Source: Sphingobium jiangsuense (GTDB lineage Bacteria; Pseudomonadota; Alphaproteobacteria; Sphingomonadales; Sphingomonadaceae). Taken from it: a stretch of 64,000 nt of DNA. Position numbers and translations under genes: made by a program. How positions within the stretch are numbered: the first letter of the stretch is position 1; every line of letters begins with the position of its first letter. The notes below the pieces were generated by a model. That model had not been told where the DNA came from, ran no database searches, and saw only the letters and a program-made list of their open reading frames with translations. Positions 37,856 to 45,806 of the stretch are shown piece after piece. The stretch lies in the NCBI RefSeq assembly GCF_014196495.1, contig NZ_JACIDT010000005.1:62001-126000 (forward strand). The letters run 5' to 3'.

Positions 37856-38941
37856 ATGTCCACCCTGGTTGCCAATCGTCCGATTCAGAAAAGCACGAGC
37901 GCAAGGGACCGCATCATACCGACCAATATCCCGATTCCGCGGGAAACATGGTATGTTGCGGCCTTCTCCGACGAAGTGTCGGAAAAGCCGTTCACCCGCC
38001 GGATAGCCGGCATCGACATGGTGTTCTTCCGCGATGAAGCCGGGCAGGTCGTTGTTCTGGAAGATCGCTGTCCCCATCGCGCCATGCCGCTTTCGATGGG
38101 GAAGGTCTGCGGAAGCCGGATCGAATGCGGCTATCATGGCTTCATGTTCGACCGGGACGGCAATTGCACCGACATCCCGTCGCAACAGACGATACCGCGC
38201 GCGATGGCCGTCCGGTCCTTTCCGGCCGCCGAACGCTGGCAGTGGATCTGGGTCTGGACGGGAGAGCGGGACAATGCCGATGCCTCCCTTATCCCGGACC
38301 ATCACAGCCTGGGGCTGGACCGGGACGGATATGGGAATATCAAATTTTTCGTGCTGGAAATTAACGGGCACCTGCAACTGCTGCACGAAAATCTCCTCGA
38401 TCTTACCCATATCACCTATCTGCACCCCGGCCTTCTGGATGCCGGCAATGCCGCCGCGGCCGGGTTCCGCACGGAATATGAAGGGAACGTCATCCGCCTG
38501 ATCCGGGAAATGCCCGCCGGCGTCGCGGGTAAGGCATTTGCCCATCTCTTCGCCATCGATGAGGACACCATCATCACCAGAGAGCTTATTACCGAAGCGC
38601 ATCTGCCGAATTTAAGCGTCGTGCGGAATATCATCCGACCGGCCGACCGCCCGAACGAAATTCTGCGCGAGTTCATTTCGCCTTTCGCCATCACCCCGCG
38701 CGATGACGAAAACACCTATCAATTCGTTGCGGGCTCTTCGTCCTTTTCCGAATTTTTCGACACGGAGGAGCGGGTCAGGGAGCATGTCGAAGGGGTGAAG
38801 ATGATCTTCGAGCAGGACAGGCTGGCGATCGAGGCCATCCAGCGCGAATATGATCGCCTCGGCGATCAGGTTCAGGAAGTCAGCGTCAGGGCGGACGAGG
38901 CTGCGCTTCGCAGTCGTCGTGTCATGTGCGGAATGGCATGA
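37856..38941 (+). CDS. Rieske oxygenase, VanA/dicamba-demethylase type (1)
   Basis: 361 residues; ATG is preceded by AGGAG. Rieske 2Fe-2S ligands: CPH (near residue 72) and CGYH (near 92). The mononuclear iron site lies in ENLLDLTHITYLHP (D..H....H). Length and motifs fit the O-demethylase branch (VanA, dicamba monooxygenase, Ddm) rather than ring dioxygenases with a small beta subunit. Electrons probably come from the reductase at 41765. It is the only gene of its strand in this region before the MFS gene. Confidence 0.88.
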   Translation: MSTLVANRPIQKSTSARDRIIPTNIPIPRETWYVAAFSDEVSEKPFTRRIAGIDMVFFRDEAGQVVVLEDRCPHRAMPLSMGKVCGSRIECGYHGFMFDRDGNCTDIPSQQTIPRAMAVRSFPAAERWQWIWVWTGERDNADASLIPDHHSLGLDRDGYGNIKFFVLEINGHLQLLHENLLDLTHITYLHPGLLDAGNAAAAGFRTEYEGNVIRLIREMPAGVAGKAFAHLFAIDEDTIITRELITEAHLPNLSVVRNIIRPADRPNEILREFISPFAITPRDDENTYQFVAGSSSFSEFFDTEERVREHVEGVKMIFEQDRLAIEAIQREYDRLGDQVQEVSVRADEAALRSRRVMCGMA

Positions 38942-39005
38942 CGGGGGTCGATTGAGCTCCTTCTTCCCGATTTACAGTAATCGTACAGGGTCAGCTTCCA
39001 ACGCC

Positions 39006-39042
39006 CCATGAACTCATCGGTACAGGACTTATGAGTTCATGG
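39006..39042. terminator. Bidirectional hairpin between Rieske gene and MFS gene
   Basis: A perfect 12-bp inverted repeat CCATGAACTCAT / ATGAGTTCATGG with a 13-nt loop spans the convergent gene ends, including the MFS stop codon. No strong T-run is present. Confidence 0.55.
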
Positions 39043-40188
39043 CCGGCGGGCGCAAAATCCATGCAGCACCAGCGCCGCACCGGTATAGGCCGCAAGGATT
39101 ACCACGGCCATCGGCAGCGCCGTGCCGTCATCGAACCAGCCCGCCGTCGTCGCGCCCAGCGCGCCGCCTCCGAATTGCAGGAAACCCACCAGCGCCGATG
39201 TCGCGCCCGCCCGCTGCGGATCGTGCGCCATCGCCCCCGCCAGCGCATTGGCCTGGGTGAAGCCCATCATCGCGACCATGAAGAACAGCGGGACGGTCAC
39301 GCCCCACAGCCCGCCGAAGCCCCCGGCGGCGCAGGCCAGCAGAGCCGCGGCGGCCATCACGCACCCCAGATTGGCGCGGCGCAAGATATAGTCGTAGCTC
39401 AGCCGGGCGAGCAGCCGCCGGTTCAGATAGTTGGTCGTCACCAGCCCGATCCCGTTGATCGCGACCACCCAGCCATAGGCCTGCGGCGAGATGCGGAACC
39501 CGTTCACCAGCACCGAAGGCGACACCGCCAGATAGGTGAGCAGCCCCATATGCGACAGGCCTGCGACAAGCGCATAGCCCATCACCCGCCGCTCGCCCAA
39601 CAGCGACCGATAGGCGGCAAAGGGGGATTCGGCGCGGGCATGGGCGGCGGTTTCGGGGGAGCGCGTCTCCGGCAGGCCGACCAGGGTGGCCACGCCCACC
39701 AGCACGCCGAGCGCAGCCAATATCCAGAAGATCGCCCGCCAGCTGGCGATGAGCATGACCCAGCTGCCGAGCAGCGGGGCGATGATCGGCGCAAGGCTCA
39801 TTACCAGCAGCAGCAGGGAAAAGACATGGGCGCTTTCCTGGGGTGAGAAGCGGTCGCGCACCGATGCACGCGACACGACCATCCCCGCGCACCCGCCGAG
39901 CGCCTGGACGAAGCGCGCGACGATCAGCAGTTCGATCGACCGGGCGAGCGCGGCGCAGACGGCGGCGGCGATATAGAGCGCCAGCCCGCCCAGCAGCGGA
40001 AGGCGGCGGCCGATCCGGTCCGACAACGGGCCGTGCACCAGCTGGCCGAGGCACAGCCCGGCGAAGAAGGCCGCGACGGTCAGGGATCCTTGCGCCGCGC
40101 CTGCATCCAGATCATGCGTCATCGCCGGCAGCGCGGGCAGATACATGTCGATGGAGAGCGGCGCAAAGGCGCTGAGGCCCGCCAGCAC
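39037..40188 (-). CDS. MFS drug exporter, Bcr/CflA family
   Basis: 383 residues as given from a GTG; family members usually start about 10-20 residues further upstream (RIPFTLLLVLAGLSA continues the frame), but no ATG is visible there. Family blocks: APLSIDMYLPALP at the first membrane segment, GPLSDRIGRR in loop 2-3, and RFVQALGGCAGMVVSRA. There are 12 membrane segments. The family exports bicyclomycin and other small molecules, so here it may expel an aromatic substrate or product. It is convergent to the Rieske gene. Confidence 0.85.
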   Translation of the reverse strand: MLAGLSAFAPLSIDMYLPALPAMTHDLDAGAAQGSLTVAAFFAGLCLGQLVHGPLSDRIGRRLPLLGGLALYIAAAVCAALARSIELLIVARFVQALGGCAGMVVSRASVRDRFSPQESAHVFSLLLLVMSLAPIIAPLLGSWVMLIASWRAIFWILAALGVLVGVATLVGLPETRSPETAAHARAESPFAAYRSLLGERRVMGYALVAGLSHMGLLTYLAVSPSVLVNGFRISPQAYGWVVAINGIGLVTTNYLNRRLLARLSYDYILRRANLGCVMAAAALLACAAGGFGGLWGVTVPLFFMVAMMGFTQANALAGAMAHDPQRAGATSALVGFLQFGGGALGATTAGWFDDGTALPMAVVILAAYTGAALVLHGFCARRP

Positions 40189-40341
40189 CAGCAGCAGGGT
40201 GAAGGGAATGCGGGGAGCGGTGTCGGAACGGATGACGATGCCTTTCTGCGTGCCTTGCCTCGATCCGGTGCGGAAAGGCCGGTTCCGGGCGGCTATATGC
40301 CCGAAATCCGCAGCATCAGGAACCGTAAAGCCTCCGGGCTT

Positions 40342-40713
40342 TCAACCCGCCCGCGCAAAGGCGCACAGCTTATGGCCATCCGGGTCGCGCAGATAGGCGC
40401 CGTACATATGGCCGGGGGATTCCTCCCTGATGCCGGGCGGGCCTTCGCAGGTCCCCCCGTTGGCGAGACCGGCGGCGTGGAACCGGTCGACCGCCGCCCG
40501 GTCGGGCGCCGCGAAGCCCAGGGTGAAGCCGTTGGAAGGCGCCGTCTCGCCGCCGTCGCGGGGCGTGGCGACGATAAGGCCCTGCGTCGCGGAATGATAG
40601 GCCCATCCCCGCGGATGGGGCCCGCCCTCGAAACCGAGCGCGCTCATCACCCCATCGTAGAACCGCTTCGAGCGTTCCGTGTCGTTCGAGCCGAGGAACA
40701 TATGCGTGAACAT
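40342..40713 (-). CDS. Glyoxalase-fold (VOC) protein
   Basis: 123 residues from MFTHMFLGSNDTERSKRFYD, the usual VOC start with His4. The second half has HMYGAYLRDPDGHKLCAF near the C-terminus, where a metal His/Glu pair normally falls; here the Glu is replaced (HKLC), so catalysis is uncertain. The fold is shared with lactoylglutathione lyases and antibiotic-resistance proteins. No specific substrate is evident. It follows the extradiol-type gene by 60 bp on the same strand. Confidence 0.72.
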   Translation of the reverse strand: MFTHMFLGSNDTERSKRFYDGVMSALGFEGGPHPRGWAYHSATQGLIVATPRDGGETAPSNGFTLGFAAPDRAAVDRFHAAGLANGGTCEGPPGIREESPGHMYGAYLRDPDGHKLCAFARAG

Positions 40714-40773
40714 GGTCTTTCACCTTTTCATCTTGATTGTCCACGCGGCAGGGGTGCCGGACGCGGGCGTCTG

Positions 40774-41712
40774 TCAGGCCGGTTCGAAGGCGCCGGCCAC
40801 TTCGTAATTATGGACGAAATCGTCGGGCACTTTCGGTCCCCAGCTCGCAAGACTATCCGCCATGTCGTAATTGGTCGGCGACCAGAGATCATAGTCGTCG
40901 ATGAAGTCCATATCCGCATAATATTCGAACCAGCTGCCCCACGGGTCCTGAATATAATGGAAAAAGTTCGATCCGATGGTGTGGCGGCCGAAACCCCAGT
41001 CGCCCCGCCGGCTCCTGTCGGCAAGCGCGCGTCCGGCGCGGCCCGCCTCGTCCGGGTCCGCCACCTGAAAGCTCGCATGGTGAAAGCCGATGCCGGGCGA
41101 TTTGGCGAAGGCGAGGACATGATGGTCGCTGTTCGTGCGCGCGCAGCAAAAGGCGATGACATCCTGGGCATGATCCGCCAGACCCATGCCGAGCGCCTCC
41201 GACAGGAAGCGCACGCTTTCGGGAACGTCCGGCGTAAACAGAAGCGCATGGCCCATCCGCAGGGGCCGGGCCGGGGGATAGGCGGCGCGGGGAAGAATGG
41301 CCGATCGCCGCGTGCGGACGATGCGGCCGGGCGCATTGATCCGGAATTCCGGGCCTTGGGGCAGCTCCGCATCGGCCGCGCAATCGACGAGATGGAACAG
41401 GCCGCCATGCGGGTCCTCCACCCACAGTCCATCCTCCGCGAACCCCTCCGGCGCCGCGACGAGCTTTCCGCCGTTTGCAGGGACCCTCTCCGCGATCTGC
41501 GGCAGGTCGGCGGCGCGCAGCGCGACATGGTGGAGGCGTTTGCGCGGCCGTCCGCCCAGCAGCACGATGGAGGGGCGATCCTGCCCGGCACAGCGCAGTT
41601 GCGCGTCAGGGCCGACGCGATCGCAGAGCAGTCCCGCATCGGTATAAAAGCCGATGCCCGGCTCCACGTCCGGCACTTCAAGCGTTACCGACAGCAAACC
41701 CGTAACTGGCAT
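40774..41712 (-). CDS. Extradiol dioxygenase-like (two-domain VOC)
   Basis: 312 residues with a duplicated VOC fold of type I extradiol dioxygenases. The metal triad appears intact: His in MGHALLFTP, His in GFHHASFQVAD, Glu in SWFEYYADMD. Residues such as GRHTIGSNFFHYI and PWGSWFEYY match the C-terminal catalytic half. This family cleaves catechol-like rings with Fe(II) or Mn(II). It is likely in one transcript with the reductase and the second Rieske gene, after the promoter at 45032-45073. Confidence 0.82.
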   Translation of the reverse strand: MPVTGLLSVTLEVPDVEPGIGFYTDAGLLCDRVGPDAQLRCAGQDRPSIVLLGGRPRKRLHHVALRAADLPQIAERVPANGGKLVAAPEGFAEDGLWVEDPHGGLFHLVDCAADAELPQGPEFRINAPGRIVRTRRSAILPRAAYPPARPLRMGHALLFTPDVPESVRFLSEALGMGLADHAQDVIAFCCARTNSDHHVLAFAKSPGIGFHHASFQVADPDEAGRAGRALADRSRRGDWGFGRHTIGSNFFHYIQDPWGSWFEYYADMDFIDDYDLWSPTNYDMADSLASWGPKVPDDFVHNYEVAGAFEPA

Positions 41713-41764
41713 ATCAACCTCCCATGGATCGTTATCCGGCCCCCCGCCCTGCGGCTGCCCGGCC

Positions 41765-42766
41765 TTACAGGTCGATGCGCAGCACCGGCGTCAGCGAGCG
41801 CGAGCAGCACAGGGCGATCTGTTTGTTGGATGCCTTCTCCTCGTCGCTCTGGATGAGATCCCGGTGATCGGGCGTCCCTTCCAGCACGTCGCACAGGCAG
41901 GTGCCGCAAATCCCCTGCTCGCACGACACGGGCACATCGATCCCCGCGTCGAGCAGCACCTGCGCGGGGCTTTTGCCGGGCGGAACGATGAAACGGCGGC
42001 CGCTCCGTTCGGCGATCAGCTCGAAGCTCCCGCCGCTCAGATCGACGGCGGCGTCGAAGCTTTCGGAGTGGATCTGGTCGTCGGGCCAACCGACGCGCCG
42101 GGCCTCCGAGCGGACATGGTCGATGAACCCCGCCGGGCCGCAGACATAGAGGTCCGTTCGCCGGTCGGCCCCGGCGAGCAGCGCGGCGACATCGAGGCGC
42201 TGCTCGGCCGCGCCGTCATCGAAATGGACCTTGCAATGCGGCGCGAGCGCTCCGGCCCCGATCTCGTCGAGAAAGGCCGCGCGCGAGGCGTCCCGCACGC
42301 AATAATGCAGCGCGAAGGAAGCGCCCGCGGCCTCCAGCTCATGGGCCATCGCCAGGATCGGGGTGATGCCTATGCCGCCCCCGAACAGGAGAGCCGGGCG
42401 CGCCTTGTCCCGGATCGGGAAGAGGTTGCGCGGCATCCCGATGTCCACCAGCTCGCCTTCGGCAAACCCCGCATGGATCGCCGCCGATCCGCCACGGGAT
42501 TGCGGGTCCAGCAATATGCCCAGCCGGTAGCGATGGCGCTCGCGCGGATCGTTGCAGAGCGAATATTGGCGGATCAGGCCGTCGCCGGCGCGCACATCGA
42601 CATGCGCGCCGGCGGCGAAGACCGGCAGCGGCTCGCCCGCCGGGTCCTCAAGATCGAAGGCCACGATATCGCGCGCGACGATGCGGCGATTGACGACCTT
42701 CAGGCGCAGCCATTTCGCCGCCTCTTCCTGATCGAGGCGCGGTTCGGAGGCGGAAATGTGGGACAT
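41765..42766 (-). CDS. Phthalate-dioxygenase-reductase-type oxygenase reductase (VanB-like)
   Basis: 333 residues from MSHISASEPRLD (ATG 13 bp after the Rieske stop; an upstream in-frame GTG is less likely). FMN domain (RQYSLCNDP), NAD domain (LLFGGGIGITPILAMA), and a C-terminal plant-type 2Fe-2S domain (CEQGICGTCLCD, last Cys in ALCC). This one-protein reductase supplies electrons to single-component Rieske oxygenases. It is the only such reductase in the window while three oxygenases are present. Confidence 0.9.
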   Translation of the reverse strand: MSHISASEPRLDQEEAAKWLRLKVVNRRIVARDIVAFDLEDPAGEPLPVFAAGAHVDVRAGDGLIRQYSLCNDPRERHRYRLGILLDPQSRGGSAAIHAGFAEGELVDIGMPRNLFPIRDKARPALLFGGGIGITPILAMAHELEAAGASFALHYCVRDASRAAFLDEIGAGALAPHCKVHFDDGAAEQRLDVAALLAGADRRTDLYVCGPAGFIDHVRSEARRVGWPDDQIHSESFDAAVDLSGGSFELIAERSGRRFIVPPGKSPAQVLLDAGIDVPVSCEQGICGTCLCDVLEGTPDHRDLIQSDEEKASNKQIALCCSRSLTPVLRIDL

Positions 42767-42779
42767 ATGGGTCAAGCGG

Positions 42780-43985
42780 CTACTCCGCGCCACCCAGCGG
42801 AAGCAGCCCTTCCGGGCGTTCCCATGTACGCAGCGGACGCCCTTCGGCCAGCGCCGTCAGCTCTTCGGTGTAGAGCCTGCGTATGGCGACGATCCCCGTG
42901 TCGGACGCGCCGAGATTTTCGATGCCGCGACGGCGGTCGGCGATGACGCCCTGACCGACCTGCACCACCTCGTCCTGCGCCAGCGGCACATGGTGGCATT
43001 TTTCCGCGATCGCATCATAGGGCAGTTCGCCGCTCAGGACCTTTGCCGCGACCTCGTGCGCCTCCGCCTCGGCGTCGGAGAAATCCTCCCACCGCTTCTT
43101 ATAGTCCTCGCTCGGTTCGCCGTCGATGAAGACGGCGATGGCGTGAACCTGAAGATGGCTTTCGTCATCGACGGGCACGCGATAGTCGAGGAACATCTGC
43201 CAGGCGGATTCCTCGGCGTTCCGCTCTTCCCCCTGCCGCTTGATGTTGTCCGGGTGGACGGCGAACATGCCGATGTTCGGCATGCCGAACAGGGTCGCGC
43301 GGCGGCGCCCGTCGGGGAACAGCGAGGTCTGGCTCAGCCCCCAGGGCGTCTTTTCGGTCTTGATCTTCGGGATCTGCGTCAGATCGAGATCCTCGAAGGC
43401 GGAGCGCCGGTGCGTGAAGAAGACATGGCCTTCGTCCTGGAAATTCTCGACATTCTGGAACCAGTTGCAAGGCCGCGTATCGATCTGGGCCGAAACGAAC
43501 TTGGCGTTTTCCCATTCGGGATAGGTCGGAAATTCCGGCGGCTCCCCCTCGCCGAGATAGGCGAACACAAGGCCGAGATATTCCCGCGTCGGATAGCCGC
43601 CGATGCGGATGTTCTTCGCATATCCCGCCGCTTCGAGCGGCTGGTGCACGCACTGGCCGTCCGGGCCGAACGCCCATCCGTGAAAGGGGCAGCGTATCAC
43701 ATCGCCTTCGACCCAACCGGTGCTGAGCAGGGCGCCGCGATGGGCGCAGCGGTTTTCCACGCAATGCACCTTGCCGTCCTGGCTGCGATAGAGCGCCAGC
43801 TTCTGGTTCATGATGGTGAGCGGAACGGCGCGGCCTGCCTCCAGCTTGCGGCTGACGTAGATCGGCTGCCAGAAAAGCCGCAAATAGGTGCCCGCAAGTG
43901 TCCCCGGCCCGGTGTGGATATAATCGATCGTGCCGGGATCGGTCAGCGGCGGCGGCGGGGTCTGAATGGCGACCTGTTCGTTCAT
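42780..43985 (-). CDS. Rieske aromatic oxygenase, phthalate-dioxygenase-like (2)
   Basis: 401 residues. Rieske motif CAH (CAHRGALLSTG) and CPFH (RCPFHGWAFG), and a mononuclear iron site in ENFQDEGHVFFTHR (D..H....H). It is longer than the two VanA-like proteins and lies next to the reductase, so it is likely its direct partner. The start overlaps the stop of the preceding GlcG-like gene (TAATG). Confidence 0.9.
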   Translation of the reverse strand: MNEQVAIQTPPPPLTDPGTIDYIHTGPGTLAGTYLRLFWQPIYVSRKLEAGRAVPLTIMNQKLALYRSQDGKVHCVENRCAHRGALLSTGWVEGDVIRCPFHGWAFGPDGQCVHQPLEAAGYAKNIRIGGYPTREYLGLVFAYLGEGEPPEFPTYPEWENAKFVSAQIDTRPCNWFQNVENFQDEGHVFFTHRRSAFEDLDLTQIPKIKTEKTPWGLSQTSLFPDGRRRATLFGMPNIGMFAVHPDNIKRQGEERNAEESAWQMFLDYRVPVDDESHLQVHAIAVFIDGEPSEDYKKRWEDFSDAEAEAHEVAAKVLSGELPYDAIAEKCHHVPLAQDEVVQVGQGVIADRRRGIENLGASDTGIVAIRRLYTEELTALAEGRPLRTWERPEGLLPLGGAE

Positions 43986-45010
43986 TAACGCTCTCCTTCA
44001 AAATTCGTGGAAGCCCATTGCGCGGCGCCGCGTGCCAGTTCCTGCGCGAGGTCGAGGTCGTGGCAATGGATGCCGACGCCGCCCGCCGGCTCGTCCTGAG
44101 GGCCAAGAGGATATCCGCCGGGCAACGCCAGCATGGGGTAGGGGACGGTGGCCAGCAGCCTGTCCAGCGCGGCGGAATAATGCTTCTGCGCGGCAATTTC
44201 GCCGGACGCGACGCCGAAGTTCACCGACGCCACCGCGACGGCGGCGGCCACGTCCACGCCCATGGGCGGCGCGCCGTCCATGCGGTCGAGCGTGACGACA
44301 TCGCCCGCGGCATCGACGATCGCCATCGCGACCCTGGCGCCCTTGTTTGCGGCTTCGCCGACTATATGATCGGCGATCGCCTGCGCCCGGCCGAGCCGCG
44401 CCTGCGCGCTTGCCCTGGGCGCAGGGGACAGGCCGGTGCCCTTGATGCCGGGATCGGGCGGGCCGCCATAGGCATCGACCCAGCGGGCCATATCGTCGCC
44501 ATGCTGCGGGCTATAGTCTATGCCCAGCGCATAGCTGATGATCAGGTCTTCGAGATTGGCGGGCTTGCCGTCCACGATCAGCTCCGAAGGCTCGACGCCC
44601 GCCAGCTTCACGAACGGCCCGATGCCCAGGCCCGTGGCCATCGCGCCGAGCGCCGTGCCTTCCTTCTCGACCAGCATCGCCCCGCCGCCAGGGAAAGGCT
44701 GGTCCCGCAGCACGGCCTGATAGCTGGCGAAGACGGCCGGGCTGAACTTGGCCATGCGCGCCGCGAAGCTGGCGCTCGGTTCCCCGTTCGCCGCCGCGCC
44801 GAAGGCCTTCGCCCGGACGATCGCCAGCGCGCCGGGGGCGCATCCATCCATCCGGGCCGCGCTGACGGGCGATCCCGATGAATCCACCACGATGAATGTG
44901 CCGGTTTGGCGCAGGGCCTCGGTCTTGTCGACGGCGCGAGCCAGCAGCGAGCGCGCCGTGGCGAGCGAAAGCCGGGCCGGGGAGGGGAGGGAACCCACAT
45001 TGTTCTCCAT
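43985..45010 (-). CDS. Tandem GlcG/HbpS-like (DUF336) protein
   Basis: 341 residues containing two copies of the roughly 140-residue HbpS/GlcG fold: residues 12-140 (LSLATARSLLARAVDKTE, FIVVDSSGSPVSAARMDG) and 195-320 (LGRAQAIADHIVGEAANKG, AMAIVDAAGDVVTLDRMDG). GlcG-like proteins are usually single-domain and often accompany oxygenases or heme and small-molecule catabolism; their role is unclear. The gene is the first of the minus-strand operon behind promoter/operator B. Confidence 0.75.
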   Translation of the reverse strand: MENNVGSLPSPARLSLATARSLLARAVDKTEALRQTGTFIVVDSSGSPVSAARMDGCAPGALAIVRAKAFGAAANGEPSASFAARMAKFSPAVFASYQAVLRDQPFPGGGAMLVEKEGTALGAMATGLGIGPFVKLAGVEPSELIVDGKPANLEDLIISYALGIDYSPQHGDDMARWVDAYGGPPDPGIKGTGLSPAPRASAQARLGRAQAIADHIVGEAANKGARVAMAIVDAAGDVVTLDRMDGAPPMGVDVAAAVAVASVNFGVASGEIAAQKHYSAALDRLLATVPYPMLALPGGYPLGPQDEPAGGVGIHCHDLDLAQELARGAAQWASTNFEGER

Positions 45011-45031
45011 CTTAATCGAACTGATTCTTTT

Positions 45032-45073
45032 TTGATTACGATCAATATAAAACTATGTCTTGAGTCGAGTCAA
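45032..45073 (-). promoter_or_regulatory. Sigma-70-type promoter with operator B
   Basis: Minus strand: -35 TTGACT (45068-45073), 17-bp spacer, -10 TTATAT (45045-45050), then the palindrome TTGATTACGATCAA (45032-45045) overlapping the likely transcription start. The gene start is at 45010. The divergent tetR gene begins 81 bp away, so the same site could autoregulate it. Confidence 0.78.
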
Positions 45074-45125
45074 GGCGGCTGGCACATTGGCCGGAGGTAC
45101 CAGGAATGCAGTATAGGTTACGCCA

Positions 45126-45761
45126 ATGCCCCCAAGTCTGCGTGAACGCCGCAAAGCGGAGAAGCTTCAGGCGATCCGTAATGCCGCGCGCCAGTTGTTC
45201 ACGACGCATGGTTTCCACGAGACCCCGATGCGCGAGGTTGCGCGCATCGCCGATGTCGGCTTCGGAACCGTTTCCGCCTATGCGAGCGATAAGGCAGGGC
45301 TGGCGGCGATGCTGTTCGTGGAGGATCTGGACCAGCTCGACCCGATCTTCACCGAGGTTCGGCCCGACGTGCCGCTGCTCGATCAGGTGGTGGACAATTT
45401 CGCGTTCACCTTCCGCTTCTGGGCCAGCAAGCCGGAGCTGAGCCGCGTCGTCCTGCCGATGCTGGGCAATACCGACAACCCCTATGTCGACATCATCATG
45501 CGCAGGCGCGCCGGCGTTCGCGCCGCGCTGATCGCCTGGCTGTTCCAGTTCAAGCAACAGGGCCTCATCGGGCATCAATGGAACCTTGAGCAGGCCGGGG
45601 AGCTGCTGTTCGCGCTCTACATCGCGTCGGTCAACGAATGGCTGAGCGCGAACGAGTCCGACGTGGAAAGCGGCATCGAACGCATGCGCTATCTGATGGA
45701 AATCCCGATCCTGGCCCTTGTGAGCCGGCCGTCGAGGAAGTCGGGCAAGGACGCCAAATGA
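45126..45761 (+). CDS. TetR-family transcriptional regulator
   Basis: 211 residues from MPPSLRERRKAEKLQ. The N-terminal helix-turn-helix is clear (AIRNAARQLFTTHGFHETPMREVARIAD, GFGTVSAYASDKAGL). The C-terminal ligand domain is helical and variable. It lies next to operator B, facing away from the operon it probably represses. The four TGAT-NNNG-ATCA palindromes at 37759, 45032, 48043 and 48363 are the best candidate operators. The ligand is probably an aromatic pathway intermediate. Confidence 0.87.
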   Translation: MPPSLRERRKAEKLQAIRNAARQLFTTHGFHETPMREVARIADVGFGTVSAYASDKAGLAAMLFVEDLDQLDPIFTEVRPDVPLLDQVVDNFAFTFRFWASKPELSRVVLPMLGNTDNPYVDIIMRRRAGVRAALIAWLFQFKQQGLIGHQWNLEQAGELLFALYIASVNEWLSANESDVESGIERMRYLMEIPILALVSRPSRKSGKDAK

Positions 45762-45763
45762 AA

Positions 45764-45787
45764 CGGCGCGATCACCCGATCGCGCCG
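45764..45787. terminator. Hairpin between convergent tetR and TonB receptor
   Basis: Perfect 10-bp stem CGGCGCGATC / GATCGCGCCG with an ACCC loop, 2 bp after the tetR stop and 19 bp after the receptor stop on the other strand. It can serve both directions, though the T-run is weak. Confidence 0.7.
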
Positions 45788-45806
45788 CCCATCGTTTAGC
45801 GCCTCC

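Noticed and set aside
43852-43861. GCTGACGTAG inside Rieske gene 2
   Set aside because: Coding sequence, only the first half matches and no gene start is nearby.
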